Shown: positions 57,036 through 64,000 of the stretch, piece after piece
Numbering within the stretch: position 1 is the stretch's first letter
Layout of the letters: each line of letters opens with the position of its first letter
Origin: an uncultured Methanomethylovorans sp.
Lineage (GTDB): Archaea > Halobacteriota > Methanosarcinia > Methanosarcinales > Methanosarcinaceae
NCBI RefSeq assembly: GCF_963678545.1
Contig: NZ_OY782870.1
Coordinates: 744,001-808,000, forward strand
Length of the DNA stretch: 64,000 nt
Direction of reading: 5' to 3'
Made by a program: the position numbers and the translations under genes
Notes under the pieces: generated by a model
Database searches by the model: none
The model's input: the letters and a program-made list of their open reading frames with translations, nothing else
Told to the model about the DNA's origin: nothing

Positions 57036-57308
57036 TTATTCAACAGGCTTGCCTAATGCAACATTTTTATCTACTACTATGTAGTCTTTAATGGCTCTTA
57101 CAGAAGTAAATGGAAGGAGAATGTACTGGTCATCTGTCTTGTACTTTGAAGTGTCAAGGCTCATGTCTGGCTTGACTATAAGATCTATAAGGTCTCCTGT
57201 TTTCCCATCCATGACTATGTTGAAGAGCACACCCAGTTCAGTGCCATCCGTAGCCATTACCTGTTTGCTGGAGAGGTTCTTAGCAAATACCTTCGTCATG
57301 TAATTCAC
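57036..57308 (-). CDS. PRC-barrel domain protein
   Basis: A 90-residue beta-barrel protein (MATDGTELGVLFNIVMDGKTGDLIDLIVKP, then VRAIKDYIVVD). Such small archaeal PRC-barrel proteins bind RNA or act in division (CdpB-like) in haloarchaea; role here unknown. It lies 24 bases after CDC48 on the same strand, a common neighbour. Confidence 0.9.
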   Translation of the reverse strand: MNYMTKVFAKNLSSKQVMATDGTELGVLFNIVMDGKTGDLIDLIVKPDMSLDTSKYKTDDQYILLPFTSVRAIKDYIVVDKNVALGKPVE

Positions 57309-57332
57309 CCTAAATCTAAACTTTTCATCTAT

Positions 57333-59570
57333 TTATCTGTATCCTATATAAGAGCTTGTTTCTTCTTTCGGCATCCCGCCCTTGAAATGCTCCTGTATCT
57401 TCTTATAGTATCCCATAAGGTTCTCAGAAAGCGTAGGTCTAACCTTGTTCATTGCTTCCCTGAAATACTTGATATCGATTTTCTCTACACCAAAGTTCTC
57501 TCTAAGAGCAAGCATCACAGCCTCCCTGCATACTGCTTCGATATCAGCGCCGACGTATCCTTCAGTAATGTCCGCAAGTTCATCAATAGATACGTTGCTT
57601 GCAAGAGGTATATTTCTTGTGTGTATCTGGAAAATATTTCTCCTTCCTTCTCTTGTAGACTGGCCGACAAGCACCAGCCTGTCAAACCTTCCTGCGCGCA
57701 GTAAAGCAGGATCTATCATGTCAGGTCTATTGGTGGCAGCAATGACAACTATTTCTTTCAGGGCTTCTAGGCCATCAAGTTCAGTAAGCAATTGATTTAC
57801 CACCCTTTCAGAGGATTTCGAATCCTCTGACATGGAACTTCTTGCAGATGCAATTGAATCTATTTCGTCAAAGAATACCACACAGGGGGATACTTGTCTT
57901 GCTTTCTTGAAGATCTCTCTTATAGCACGTTCTGATTCTCCTACCCATTTGGAGAGCATCTCAGGTCCTTTAATGCTTATAAAATTAGCATTGGATTCAT
58001 TAGCAACAGCCTGGGCCACAAGGGTTTTACCGGTACCCGGAGGTCCGAACAGTAAGATTCCTTTGGGAGGCTTTATACCCATCTGCACGAACTTCTCCGG
58101 TTTTGTGATAGGCCATTCTACAGCCTCTATGATCTCCTGTTTGACGTTGTCCAATCCTCCAACATCATCCCATTTCACAGATGGTATCTCCACAAGCACT
58201 TCACGCATTGCAGAAGGCCCTATTTCTCTTGAGGCGTTCTCAAAATCAGATCTGGTCAACACTATTTGTTCAAGTTTCTCCTGCGGGATCATCTCGTCAT
58301 CAAGGTTTATATCCGGCAACACTCTTCTTAAGGCCCTCATGGCAGCTTCCTGTACAAGGGCCAGTAGGTCAGCACCTACAAATGCCTGTGTATTCTTGGC
58401 TATCTCTTCTAGGTATTTCTCATCCACATCGCTGCCAAGTGGCACACCGCGTGTATGGATCTGCAGGATCTCCAACCGCCCTTTAGCATCAGGAACACCT
58501 ATTTCTATTTCTCTGTCAAATCTTCCTGGCCTGCGCAGTGCAGGATCAATAGCATCCAATCGGTTGGTGGCCCCTATCACCACTACCTGTCCACGTTCTT
58601 CCAGGCCATCCATCATGGTGAGTAATTGGGCTACTACACGGCGTTCTACTTCTCCTGTAACGTTCTGTCTTTTTGGGGCAATGGAGTCTATCTCATCAAT
58701 GAATACTATGGATGGTGCATCCTCTTCAGCCTCTTCGAATATCTTACGGATGCGCTCTTCGCTTTCACCATAGTATTTCCCCATGATCTCGGGGCCTGCA
58801 ATGTAGAGGAAATTTGCTCTGGATTCGTTTGCTACTGCCTTGGCTATAAGGGTCTTTCCGGTTCCCGGGGGCCCGTATAATATAATTCCCTTTGGAGGTT
58901 CTATATTTAACCGCTGGAAGAGCTCAGGATGTTTGAGAGGCAGTTCTATCATTTCTCTCACTCTCTGTATCTCATCCCCGAGTCCACCTATATCCTCATA
59001 GGTAATTCCCCTTGCTGCGCTTTCATATCCTCTTACCGGTTTCTGACGCAGTTCTATTTCGGTGGTGTCATTGACAATGAGTACAGAATCGTGAGGTTCA
59101 GCTTCAACAGCTATAAGAGGTATTGCTTGTCCTCCAGAGGACTGACTTGTCATGGGCTGTGTCATGGAACTAATGATGGGTATTACGTCGCCCACCACAA
59201 AAGGCCTCTTTAATATGTTCCGTTTTATGATCTCTTTAATATGATCTCCATACTCCATCACCACTCCTTCCGGAGGCGCCAGTACTAAACTTGTAGCAGG
59301 TTCGAATTCCGCTCTTTTGATCGTCACCCTTTCTCCGATGCCCACTCCTGCATTTTGGCGGATGAAGCCATCTATCCTGACAATGCCCTGTCCCCAGTCC
59401 TGACGGTCTGCTCTCCACACTTTGGCGCATGTCCTCCTCTTGCCGGTTATTTCTACAATATCTCCGGGAGAGAGTTGTAAGCTCAGGAGAGTGCTGGGAT
59501 CCAGACGAATGATGCCGCGTCCGAAATCGTTCGGATGGGCTTTTTCAACCTTGATTTGTACTTCGTCCAT
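57333..59570 (-). CDS. cdc48: CDC48/VAT-family AAA+ ATPase
   Basis: A 745-residue protein unfoldase. The N domain (1-185, with double-psi barrel [14 protein letters not shown]) is followed by D1 and D2 AAA modules, each with GPPGTGKT Walker A (near 232 and 505), DEIDSIA Walker B and arginine-finger R(P/A)GRFD. It feeds substrates to the proteasome or disassembles complexes. The C-terminus lacks a HbYX motif. PRC-barrel gene follows. Confidence 0.97.
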   Translation of the reverse strand: MDEVQIKVEKAHPNDFGRGIIRLDPSTLLSLQLSPGDIVEITGKRRTCAKVWRADRQDWGQGIVRIDGFIRQNAGVGIGERVTIKRAEFEPATSLVLAPPEGVVMEYGDHIKEIIKRNILKRPFVVGDVIPIISSMTQPMTSQSSGGQAIPLIAVEAEPHDSVLIVNDTTEIELRQKPVRGYESAARGITYEDIGGLGDEIQRVREMIELPLKHPELFQRLNIEPPKGIILYGPPGTGKTLIAKAVANESRANFLYIAGPEIMGKYYGESEERIRKIFEEAEEDAPSIVFIDEIDSIAPKRQNVTGEVERRVVAQLLTMMDGLEERGQVVVIGATNRLDAIDPALRRPGRFDREIEIGVPDAKGRLEILQIHTRGVPLGSDVDEKYLEEIAKNTQAFVGADLLALVQEAAMRALRRVLPDINLDDEMIPQEKLEQIVLTRSDFENASREIGPSAMREVLVEIPSVKWDDVGGLDNVKQEIIEAVEWPITKPEKFVQMGIKPPKGILLFGPPGTGKTLVAQAVANESNANFISIKGPEMLSKWVGESERAIREIFKKARQVSPCVVFFDEIDSIASARSSMSEDSKSSERVVNQLLTELDGLEALKEIVVIAATNRPDMIDPALLRAGRFDRLVLVGQSTREGRRNIFQIHTRNIPLASNVSIDELADITEGYVGADIEAVCREAVMLALRENFGVEKIDIKYFREAMNKVRPTLSENLMGYYKKIQEHFKGGMPKEETSSYIGYR

Positions 59571-59824
59571 AATGTCATCCTGTAATTGAATCTCATATAT
59601 AGTCCGATTATAGGTATTTATTTTTATCTAATGCATAAAAATAAATGCACCGGTATCTGGGCTATAAACTGAAGCTTATTCATCGCAGTTTGGATCCACT
59701 ACCTTAATTTAACGTAAGCCTATCATAAAAATCATTTTCTGCCATCTGGTTTATTTAGATAGTCGTGTTGCTTATATATTTCGGTATACATATTCATCTT
59801 AACCAAAACCATGGGGGTGAGTTT

Positions 59825-60022
59825 TTGGCAGAGAAAAGTACGTTAGACTGGATAGCATTAGTGCTAGTTATCATCGGTGGCCTCAACTGGGGACTCTTCG
59901 GGATATCTCAGGATTTGAACCTAGTGGCACTCATATTCGGCTACAGCATCATAGCAAGGATAGTTTACATCCTTGTAGGTCTGTCTGCACTGTATATGGT
60001 TTATTATGCAACCAAGAAATAA
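59825..60022 (+). CDS. DUF378 two-helix membrane protein
   Basis: A 65-residue protein with TLDWIALVLVIIGGLNWGLFGI and IARIVYILVGLSALYMVYY; the WIA...GGLNWGL motif defines DUF378. TTG at 59825 is the start, with GGGGGTGA (59813-59820) just upstream; an upstream ATG at 59765 would add non-family residues. Function unknown; a terminator follows directly. Confidence 0.85.
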   Translation: MAEKSTLDWIALVLVIIGGLNWGLFGISQDLNLVALIFGYSIIARIVYILVGLSALYMVYYATKK

Positions 60023-60026
60023 AAGT

Positions 60027-60061
60027 TGTCAGATCTGTAAGATCTGACATGTTCTTTTTTT
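60027..60061 (+). terminator. Terminator after the DUF378 gene
   Basis: TGTCAGATC (60027-60035), loop TGTAA, GATCTGACA (60041-60049), then a T-run. Nine perfect pairs. It borders the convergent purL stop at 60060. Confidence 0.8.
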
Positions 60062-62207
60062 ATTCCATCATTTGTTTGGTGAGGCTGCTCCTTGCCATAT
60101 CAATCTCGGAAAGTGAGAGTTCAATGAATGTGTCAGCGAATTTTATCTTTAACTTATCGCCGCCCACCGTACCTATTATGGTATATGGAACTCCCCGCAG
60201 TGCTTCCTCTATCAGTTTTGGTTCAGAAGTGGCAAGAATGGCTCTTACATAGGATTCTGAAAATAGCGCATCGTCTGCTCTAAGGCCGTCACATGCTTTG
60301 CTGAAGTCCACATTTGCTCCTATGCAGGGGCACATCTCAGATAGTGCAACTCCTAATCCGCCGAGTGAAACATCATGGGAGGCCGTGACCTTTCCTGTAC
60401 TAACTGCCTTTAGCACAGAGTCCACTATTTGTGTAGCATTCTCAGGTACCTTAGGGACATTGCCATCCATCTTCTTATCTATCAGGCTATAATATTCAGA
60501 GCCACCAAGCTCATCCCGTGTCTCTCCTACAAGGATTATGGTGTCTCCCTCATTTGCAAAGGAAGACAGGGGTGTGCCTGCAACATTATTTGTTGTTCCC
60601 ACAACACCTATGGATGGAGTGGGGAGAATTGCTGTATCAAATTCATCACTTTCATTATACAGGGATACATTTCCGCCTACCACAGGTATTTGAAGTTCCC
60701 TTGAACCGTCACCTAATCCAAGTATGGCATTTTTTAAGTACCAGTATATATCTGGCCTTTGAGGGTTGCCGAAATTGAGACAGTCCACAAGAGCCAGTCC
60801 TTTGCCCCCTTTTACTGCAATGTTCATGGCATTTTCATAAACAGTACCCTTTCCACCCTGATAAGGGTCCAGCATGGTATGCCTGGGGTTACAGCCACAG
60901 GAGAGTATTATTCCTTTGTCTCCGTCTATGCGTAATACCGAAGCATCATCACCGGGTTTTACTGTGGTCCTTATCTGCACTTCATGATCATATTGCCTGT
61001 ATATCCATTCCTTTGATGCCACATTGTGGGAGGAAAGTACTTCAAGAAGTGTCTGCTTCAGATCAGCTGGCATCTTTGTTTTTTCTCCTTCAGTTCTCTC
61101 AGCTGGTGCACTGGCAGGCATTTCGCAGGTAGGGGCACCTTCGGCAAGCAATTTGATTGGAATGTCGACAACAATCTCGCCCTTGAACTCTACGGTATAG
61201 TATAATCTTTCAGTGAGCTTTCCTATCATACTGGCGTTGAGGTCATATTTCTTGGCGATGGCCAGTACAGCATCTACGTTCTGTGGTTCTACTTCGAACA
61301 GCATACGTTCCTGAGATTCTGCAATAAGGATCTCATATGGTACCATGCCTTTCTCTCTGAGTATAACATTATCAGCGATTATATGCATTCCAAGATTTCC
61401 TTTGGATGCCATCTCGGAGCTGGCTCCGGCAAGGCCTGCTGCACCGAGGTCTCTGCAAGATTTCGCATATCCACTTTCCACTACTTCCAAAGTAGCTTCA
61501 ATAAGCAGTTTTTCAGTGAACGGGTCTCCAATCTGGATGCTTGGTCTGTCTTCTGCTTCGGAGCTCTCGGATAGGTCTCTGGAAGCAAAAGATGCACCGC
61601 CTAGGCCGTCTCTTCCAGTTGTAGATCCCATGAGGACCATTTTATTGCCAGCGCACTGAGATATTGCTGTTACTATGTTTTCTTTCTTTGCAAGGCCTAT
61701 GCATGCAACATTCACAAGAGGGTTACCACTATAGGTTTCATCAAAGAAAGCTTCTCCTCTTACTACAGGCACACCGATACAGTTTCCATAGCTTGCAATG
61801 CCTTCAATGATGTGTTCAAAAAGATAAAGGTTCTTAGGAGTGTTAAGGGGTCCGAAATACAGGGGGTCCATAAGAGCTATGGGTCTTGCACCCATGGATA
61901 TAATATCCCTTACAATGCCTCCCACGCCTGTTGCAGCACCATTATGAGGATCCACGTATGATGGATGGTTATGGCTCTCCATGCCTATTGCGAGCACCCA
62001 ACCGTCTTCAAAATCTACAATAGCTGCATCGTCTCCTGGTCCTATAATCACCTTCTCTCCGGTGGTAGTAAAAGTCTTTAATAAAGGTCCACTTGAGCGA
62101 TATGAACAATGCTCGCTCCATAAATTGAGGAAACATCCCTGTTCCACGATATTGGGTTCTCTTCCCATTTTTTCAGTGATAAGCTTCAAGTCATTCTCTG
62201 GTAACAT
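60060..62207 (-). CDS. purL: Phosphoribosylformylglycinamidine synthase subunit PurL
   Basis: A 715-residue ATP-dependent enzyme that converts FGAR to FGAM in purine synthesis, working with PurS and PurQ. EHCSYRSSGPLL and the VIIGPGDDAAIV nucleotide site are in the N-half; GGDLGLGGASFASR-like GRDGLGGASFASR and GGNVSLYNE mark the repeated ATP-binding folds. Small-PurL length, so PurS and PurQ are separate and not in the window. Confidence 0.96.
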   Translation of the reverse strand: MLPENDLKLITEKMGREPNIVEQGCFLNLWSEHCSYRSSGPLLKTFTTTGEKVIIGPGDDAAIVDFEDGWVLAIGMESHNHPSYVDPHNGAATGVGGIVRDIISMGARPIALMDPLYFGPLNTPKNLYLFEHIIEGIASYGNCIGVPVVRGEAFFDETYSGNPLVNVACIGLAKKENIVTAISQCAGNKMVLMGSTTGRDGLGGASFASRDLSESSEAEDRPSIQIGDPFTEKLLIEATLEVVESGYAKSCRDLGAAGLAGASSEMASKGNLGMHIIADNVILREKGMVPYEILIAESQERMLFEVEPQNVDAVLAIAKKYDLNASMIGKLTERLYYTVEFKGEIVVDIPIKLLAEGAPTCEMPASAPAERTEGEKTKMPADLKQTLLEVLSSHNVASKEWIYRQYDHEVQIRTTVKPGDDASVLRIDGDKGIILSCGCNPRHTMLDPYQGGKGTVYENAMNIAVKGGKGLALVDCLNFGNPQRPDIYWYLKNAILGLGDGSRELQIPVVGGNVSLYNESDEFDTAILPTPSIGVVGTTNNVAGTPLSSFANEGDTIILVGETRDELGGSEYYSLIDKKMDGNVPKVPENATQIVDSVLKAVSTGKVTASHDVSLGGLGVALSEMCPCIGANVDFSKACDGLRADDALFSESYVRAILATSEPKLIEEALRGVPYTIIGTVGGDKLKIKFADTFIELSLSEIDMARSSLTKQMME

Positions 62208-62317
62208 TGTGCGCCTCAGACTACTATTTATTTCTGTGTTTCTGTAGGCTTAAAAGCACTCAAGTTTAAAAAAGATTCCTTCAATTTAGTGGCACAAAAA
62301 CATCTCTCTTTGTCTCT

Positions 62318-62671
62318 TCAGGAAATATCTATTTTTACCCTCTCCCCAGGAAGAAGTCTGTGATGCTCGATGGAGCCAGCAGACATTTCAATAATATATT
62401 TTGTTTTTATAGGAGATCGTGCTAATCCAGTCCAGGATTTTAGTCTTGTAGTTGCAAGTATTTTCTTATTTGCATCCAGAAACAGTACATCTATTGAAAA
62501 AAATACAAAAAGCATATGTACGGAAACAGACTTGGGGGTGGGTAGTATGAAAACAAGGGCGTATCTTTCTGCAATGCCTTTTCGGAACATAAGCCCCCTT
62601 GACTGGCTTATTATACCCTCTGCAAATTCAACGTCAGATGCGATTACTTTACCATTAGGTTTTAATATCAT
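62318..62671 (-). CDS. DUF192 protein
   Basis: A 117-residue beta-rich protein with QSRGLMFRKG and the family's MLFVFFSIDVLFLD, then LPGERVKID at the end. DUF192 proteins are small, often exported; no signal peptide here. Function unknown. Divergent from the aIF1 gene. Confidence 0.85.
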   Translation of the reverse strand: MILKPNGKVIASDVEFAEGIISQSRGLMFRKGIAERYALVFILPTPKSVSVHMLFVFFSIDVLFLDANKKILATTRLKSWTGLARSPIKTKYIIEMSAGSIEHHRLLPGERVKIDIS

Positions 62672-62748
62672 TGCTGTTTACTTTATACGGCTATTTAAGT
62701 ATAGTTTATGGTCAAAGAGTTTAATAAATTTGGAGGAAATATCACTAG

Positions 62749-63057
62749 ATGAGTTCAGAGATGTGCCCTGTATGCGGATTGCCAATGGAATTGTGCATCT
62801 GCGAAGAAGTAGCAAAAGAGCAACAAAGAATTACTGTGAAGGTCAACAGAAGAAGGTACGGAAAAGAAGTAACCGTTGTAGAAGGGTTTGATGCACATGA
62901 GATCGACCTTCATGAATTATCTACCTATCTTAAATCCAAGTTCGCTTGTGGCGGAACTGTAAGGGATAATGCTGTTGAGTTGCAGGGCAACCATCTGTCT
63001 CGTATGAAAGATGTTCTTGTTGAAAGAGGCTTTTCTCCGGAACAGATTAAAGATTAA
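62749..63057 (+). CDS. Translation initiation factor aIF1 (SUI1)
   Basis: A 102-residue factor that controls start-codon choice on the 30S subunit. The archaeal N-terminal Cys cluster [13 protein letters not shown] is followed by the SUI1 domain ([37 protein letters not shown]). GGAGG lies 12 bases before the ATG at 62749. Confidence 0.95.
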   Translation: MSSEMCPVCGLPMELCICEEVAKEQQRITVKVNRRRYGKEVTVVEGFDAHEIDLHELSTYLKSKFACGGTVRDNAVELQGNHLSRMKDVLVERGFSPEQIKD

Positions 63058-63169
63058 TATCTTCAATATCATTACTGTCTCTCCATCACTATAACTTAAA
63101 TATTCAAGCAATAACTTTCATATTTTAAGGAACGGCGTGCACATCATCTGCATGTTTGTAAGGTGAAGC

Positions 63170-64000
63170 ATGAAACGCATATATCTGGATCACAGTGCGA
63201 CAACACATGTGGATACCAGAGTATTAGAAGCCATGCTTCCATATTTTACTGAGAACTTTGGAAATGCTTCAAGTTTACATTCCTTTGGCCAGGAGGCTGC
63301 AGAAGCACTTGCTAAGTCTCGTGAACAGGTAGCTGTAGCGTTGGGAGCTGCACCACAGGAAATATTTTTCACATCAGGTGGTACGGAATCCGACAACATG
63401 GCAATAAAAGGTGCTGCATACATGCATTCTCTCCGGGGAAGGCATATTATTACTTCTGTCATAGAGCATCCAGCAGTATTACGTACCTGCGAGGAACTCG
63501 AAAGAGAGGGTTTTGAGATAACCTATGTGCCGGTTGATGGAGAAGGCATACTGGATATACATTTCCTTGAGGATTCTATAAGGGACGATACTATTCTCAT
63601 AAGCATAATGCATGCGAATAATGAAATTGGAACTATCCAGCCTATAAAAGAAATAAATGAGCTTATTTCAGGGCGGAAAATCATCCTACACACTGATGCC
63701 GTTCAGTCTGTAGGCAAGATACCTACCGATGTCAATGAATTGGGTGTGGACATGTTGTCCGTTTCTTCCCACAAACTACATGGTCCTAAAGGTGTGGGTG
63801 CTCTGTACGTGCGCAGTGGTGTTAATATCCGGCCTCTTGTGCAGGGCGGAGGGCATGAACGTGGGCTTCGCCCGGGTACTGAGAATATTCCGGGTATTGT
63901 GGGTTTTGCAAAGGCCATGTCCATTGCTAGGGAGCAACTTGAAGAGGATTCTATGCACATGCAACATCTGCGTGATTCGATGATAGAAAATGTACTCAGC
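63170..64000 (+). CDS. Cysteine desulfurase (NifS/IscS), cut by the right edge
   Basis: The frame is open from ATG 63170 to the window end (277 codons); AAGGTGA precedes it. It is a PLP enzyme that releases sulfur from cysteine for Fe-S clusters. Visible marks: IYLDHSATTHVDTRVL, GNASSLHSFG, SGGTESDNMAIKGA, HANNEIGTIQPI, and SSHKLHGPKGVG with the PLP-binding Lys. The Cys loop and C-terminus lie outside the window, so the IscS versus NifS subtype and the scaffold partner cannot be seen. Confidence 0.95.
   Translation, partial: MKRIYLDHSATTHVDTRVLEAMLPYFTENFGNASSLHSFGQEAAEALAKSREQVAVALGAAPQEIFFTSGGTESDNMAIKGAAYMHSLRGRHIITSVIEHPAVLRTCEELEREGFEITYVPVDGEGILDIHFLEDSIRDDTILISIMHANNEIGTIQPIKEINELISGRKIILHTDAVQSVGKIPTDVNELGVDMLSVSSHKLHGPKGVGALYVRSGVNIRPLVQGGGHERGLRPGTENIPGIVGFAKAMSIAREQLEEDSMHMQHLRDSMIENVLS

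Overview
The window looks like the chromosome of a mesophilic methanogenic archaeon of the Methanosarcinaceae, close to Methanomethylovorans or Methanolobus (genus not proven). Archaeal markers include a P-stalk operon (L11, L1, L10/P0, L12), SecE/NusG next to FtsZ, a two-module CDC48 ATPase, RadA, aIF1, archaeal-type CoaD, ribose-1,5-bisphosphate isomerase, GEK1-type D-aminoacyl-tRNA deacylase, UPF0216/DUF61 and the thiolase/DUF35/HMG-CoA synthase cluster of the archaeal mevalonate pathway. Bacterial-type mutS/mutL, a membrane-anchored class I cytochrome c, multi-PAS kinases and many insertion sequences fit the Methanosarcina lineage. No CRISPR array, methanogenesis operon or pyrrolysine gene was seen.

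Layout. Bases 1-6700 hold a Vsr-like endonuclease, a DRG GTPase, tRNA-Gln(UUG), a six-PAS histidine kinase and a monohaem cytochrome c. Bases 6700-10860 are accessory DNA: a 1000-bp IS5-type element with an 8-bp target duplication, small membrane proteins, a DUF3795 protein and a 1255-bp IS with a 10-bp duplication; an end fragment of the latter lies near 2.7 kb. Bases 10860-18900 are core: SAM hydrolase, radical SAM protein, then on the minus strand dtdA, ftsZ, secE, nusG, rpl11, rpl1, rpl10, rpl12 and a terminator. Bases 18900-21800 are a decay zone: an 880-bp IS with a -1 slippery site has cut a remnant of a Trm5-like methyltransferase, one of two DUF4405 paralogues is frameshifted, and a 132-bp MITE carries the tips and duplication length of the 1000-bp IS.

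Bases 22000-35000 carry an acetolactate-synthase-like enzyme with two aldehyde dehydrogenases, DUF61, a degenerate nucleotidyltransferase, a pentapeptide-repeat protein, R15P isomerase, a SagB/Cdd1 pair, a methyltransferase interrupted by an in-frame TGA, 3-methyladenine glycosylase, SppA and MetRS. Bases 35000-39000 are one minus-strand operon: XRE regulator, HMG-CoA synthase, thiolase, DUF35 protein, CYTH protein. Next come a solo Cas4-like nuclease, a coiled-coil protein, a membrane protein and a secreted zinc phospholipase-like protein with a two-hairpin leader. Bases 43700-53450 hold mutS-mutL, cbiD-cbiE and the cobalt transporter cbiM-cbiN (terminator) cbiQ-cbiO, whose ATPase has a long unexplained C-terminal extension. 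The rest is housekeeping: endonuclease IV-like protein, CoaD, RadA, phosphoglycolate phosphatase, PRC-barrel protein, CDC48, DUF378, PurL, DUF192, aIF1 and a cysteine desulfurase running off the right edge.

No wholly new multigene system is proven. The strongest leads are the IS5/MITE pair, the broken genes, three candidate RNA leaders (rpl1, cytochrome c, phospholipase), the extended CbiO and the Cas4-like/coiled-coil pair.
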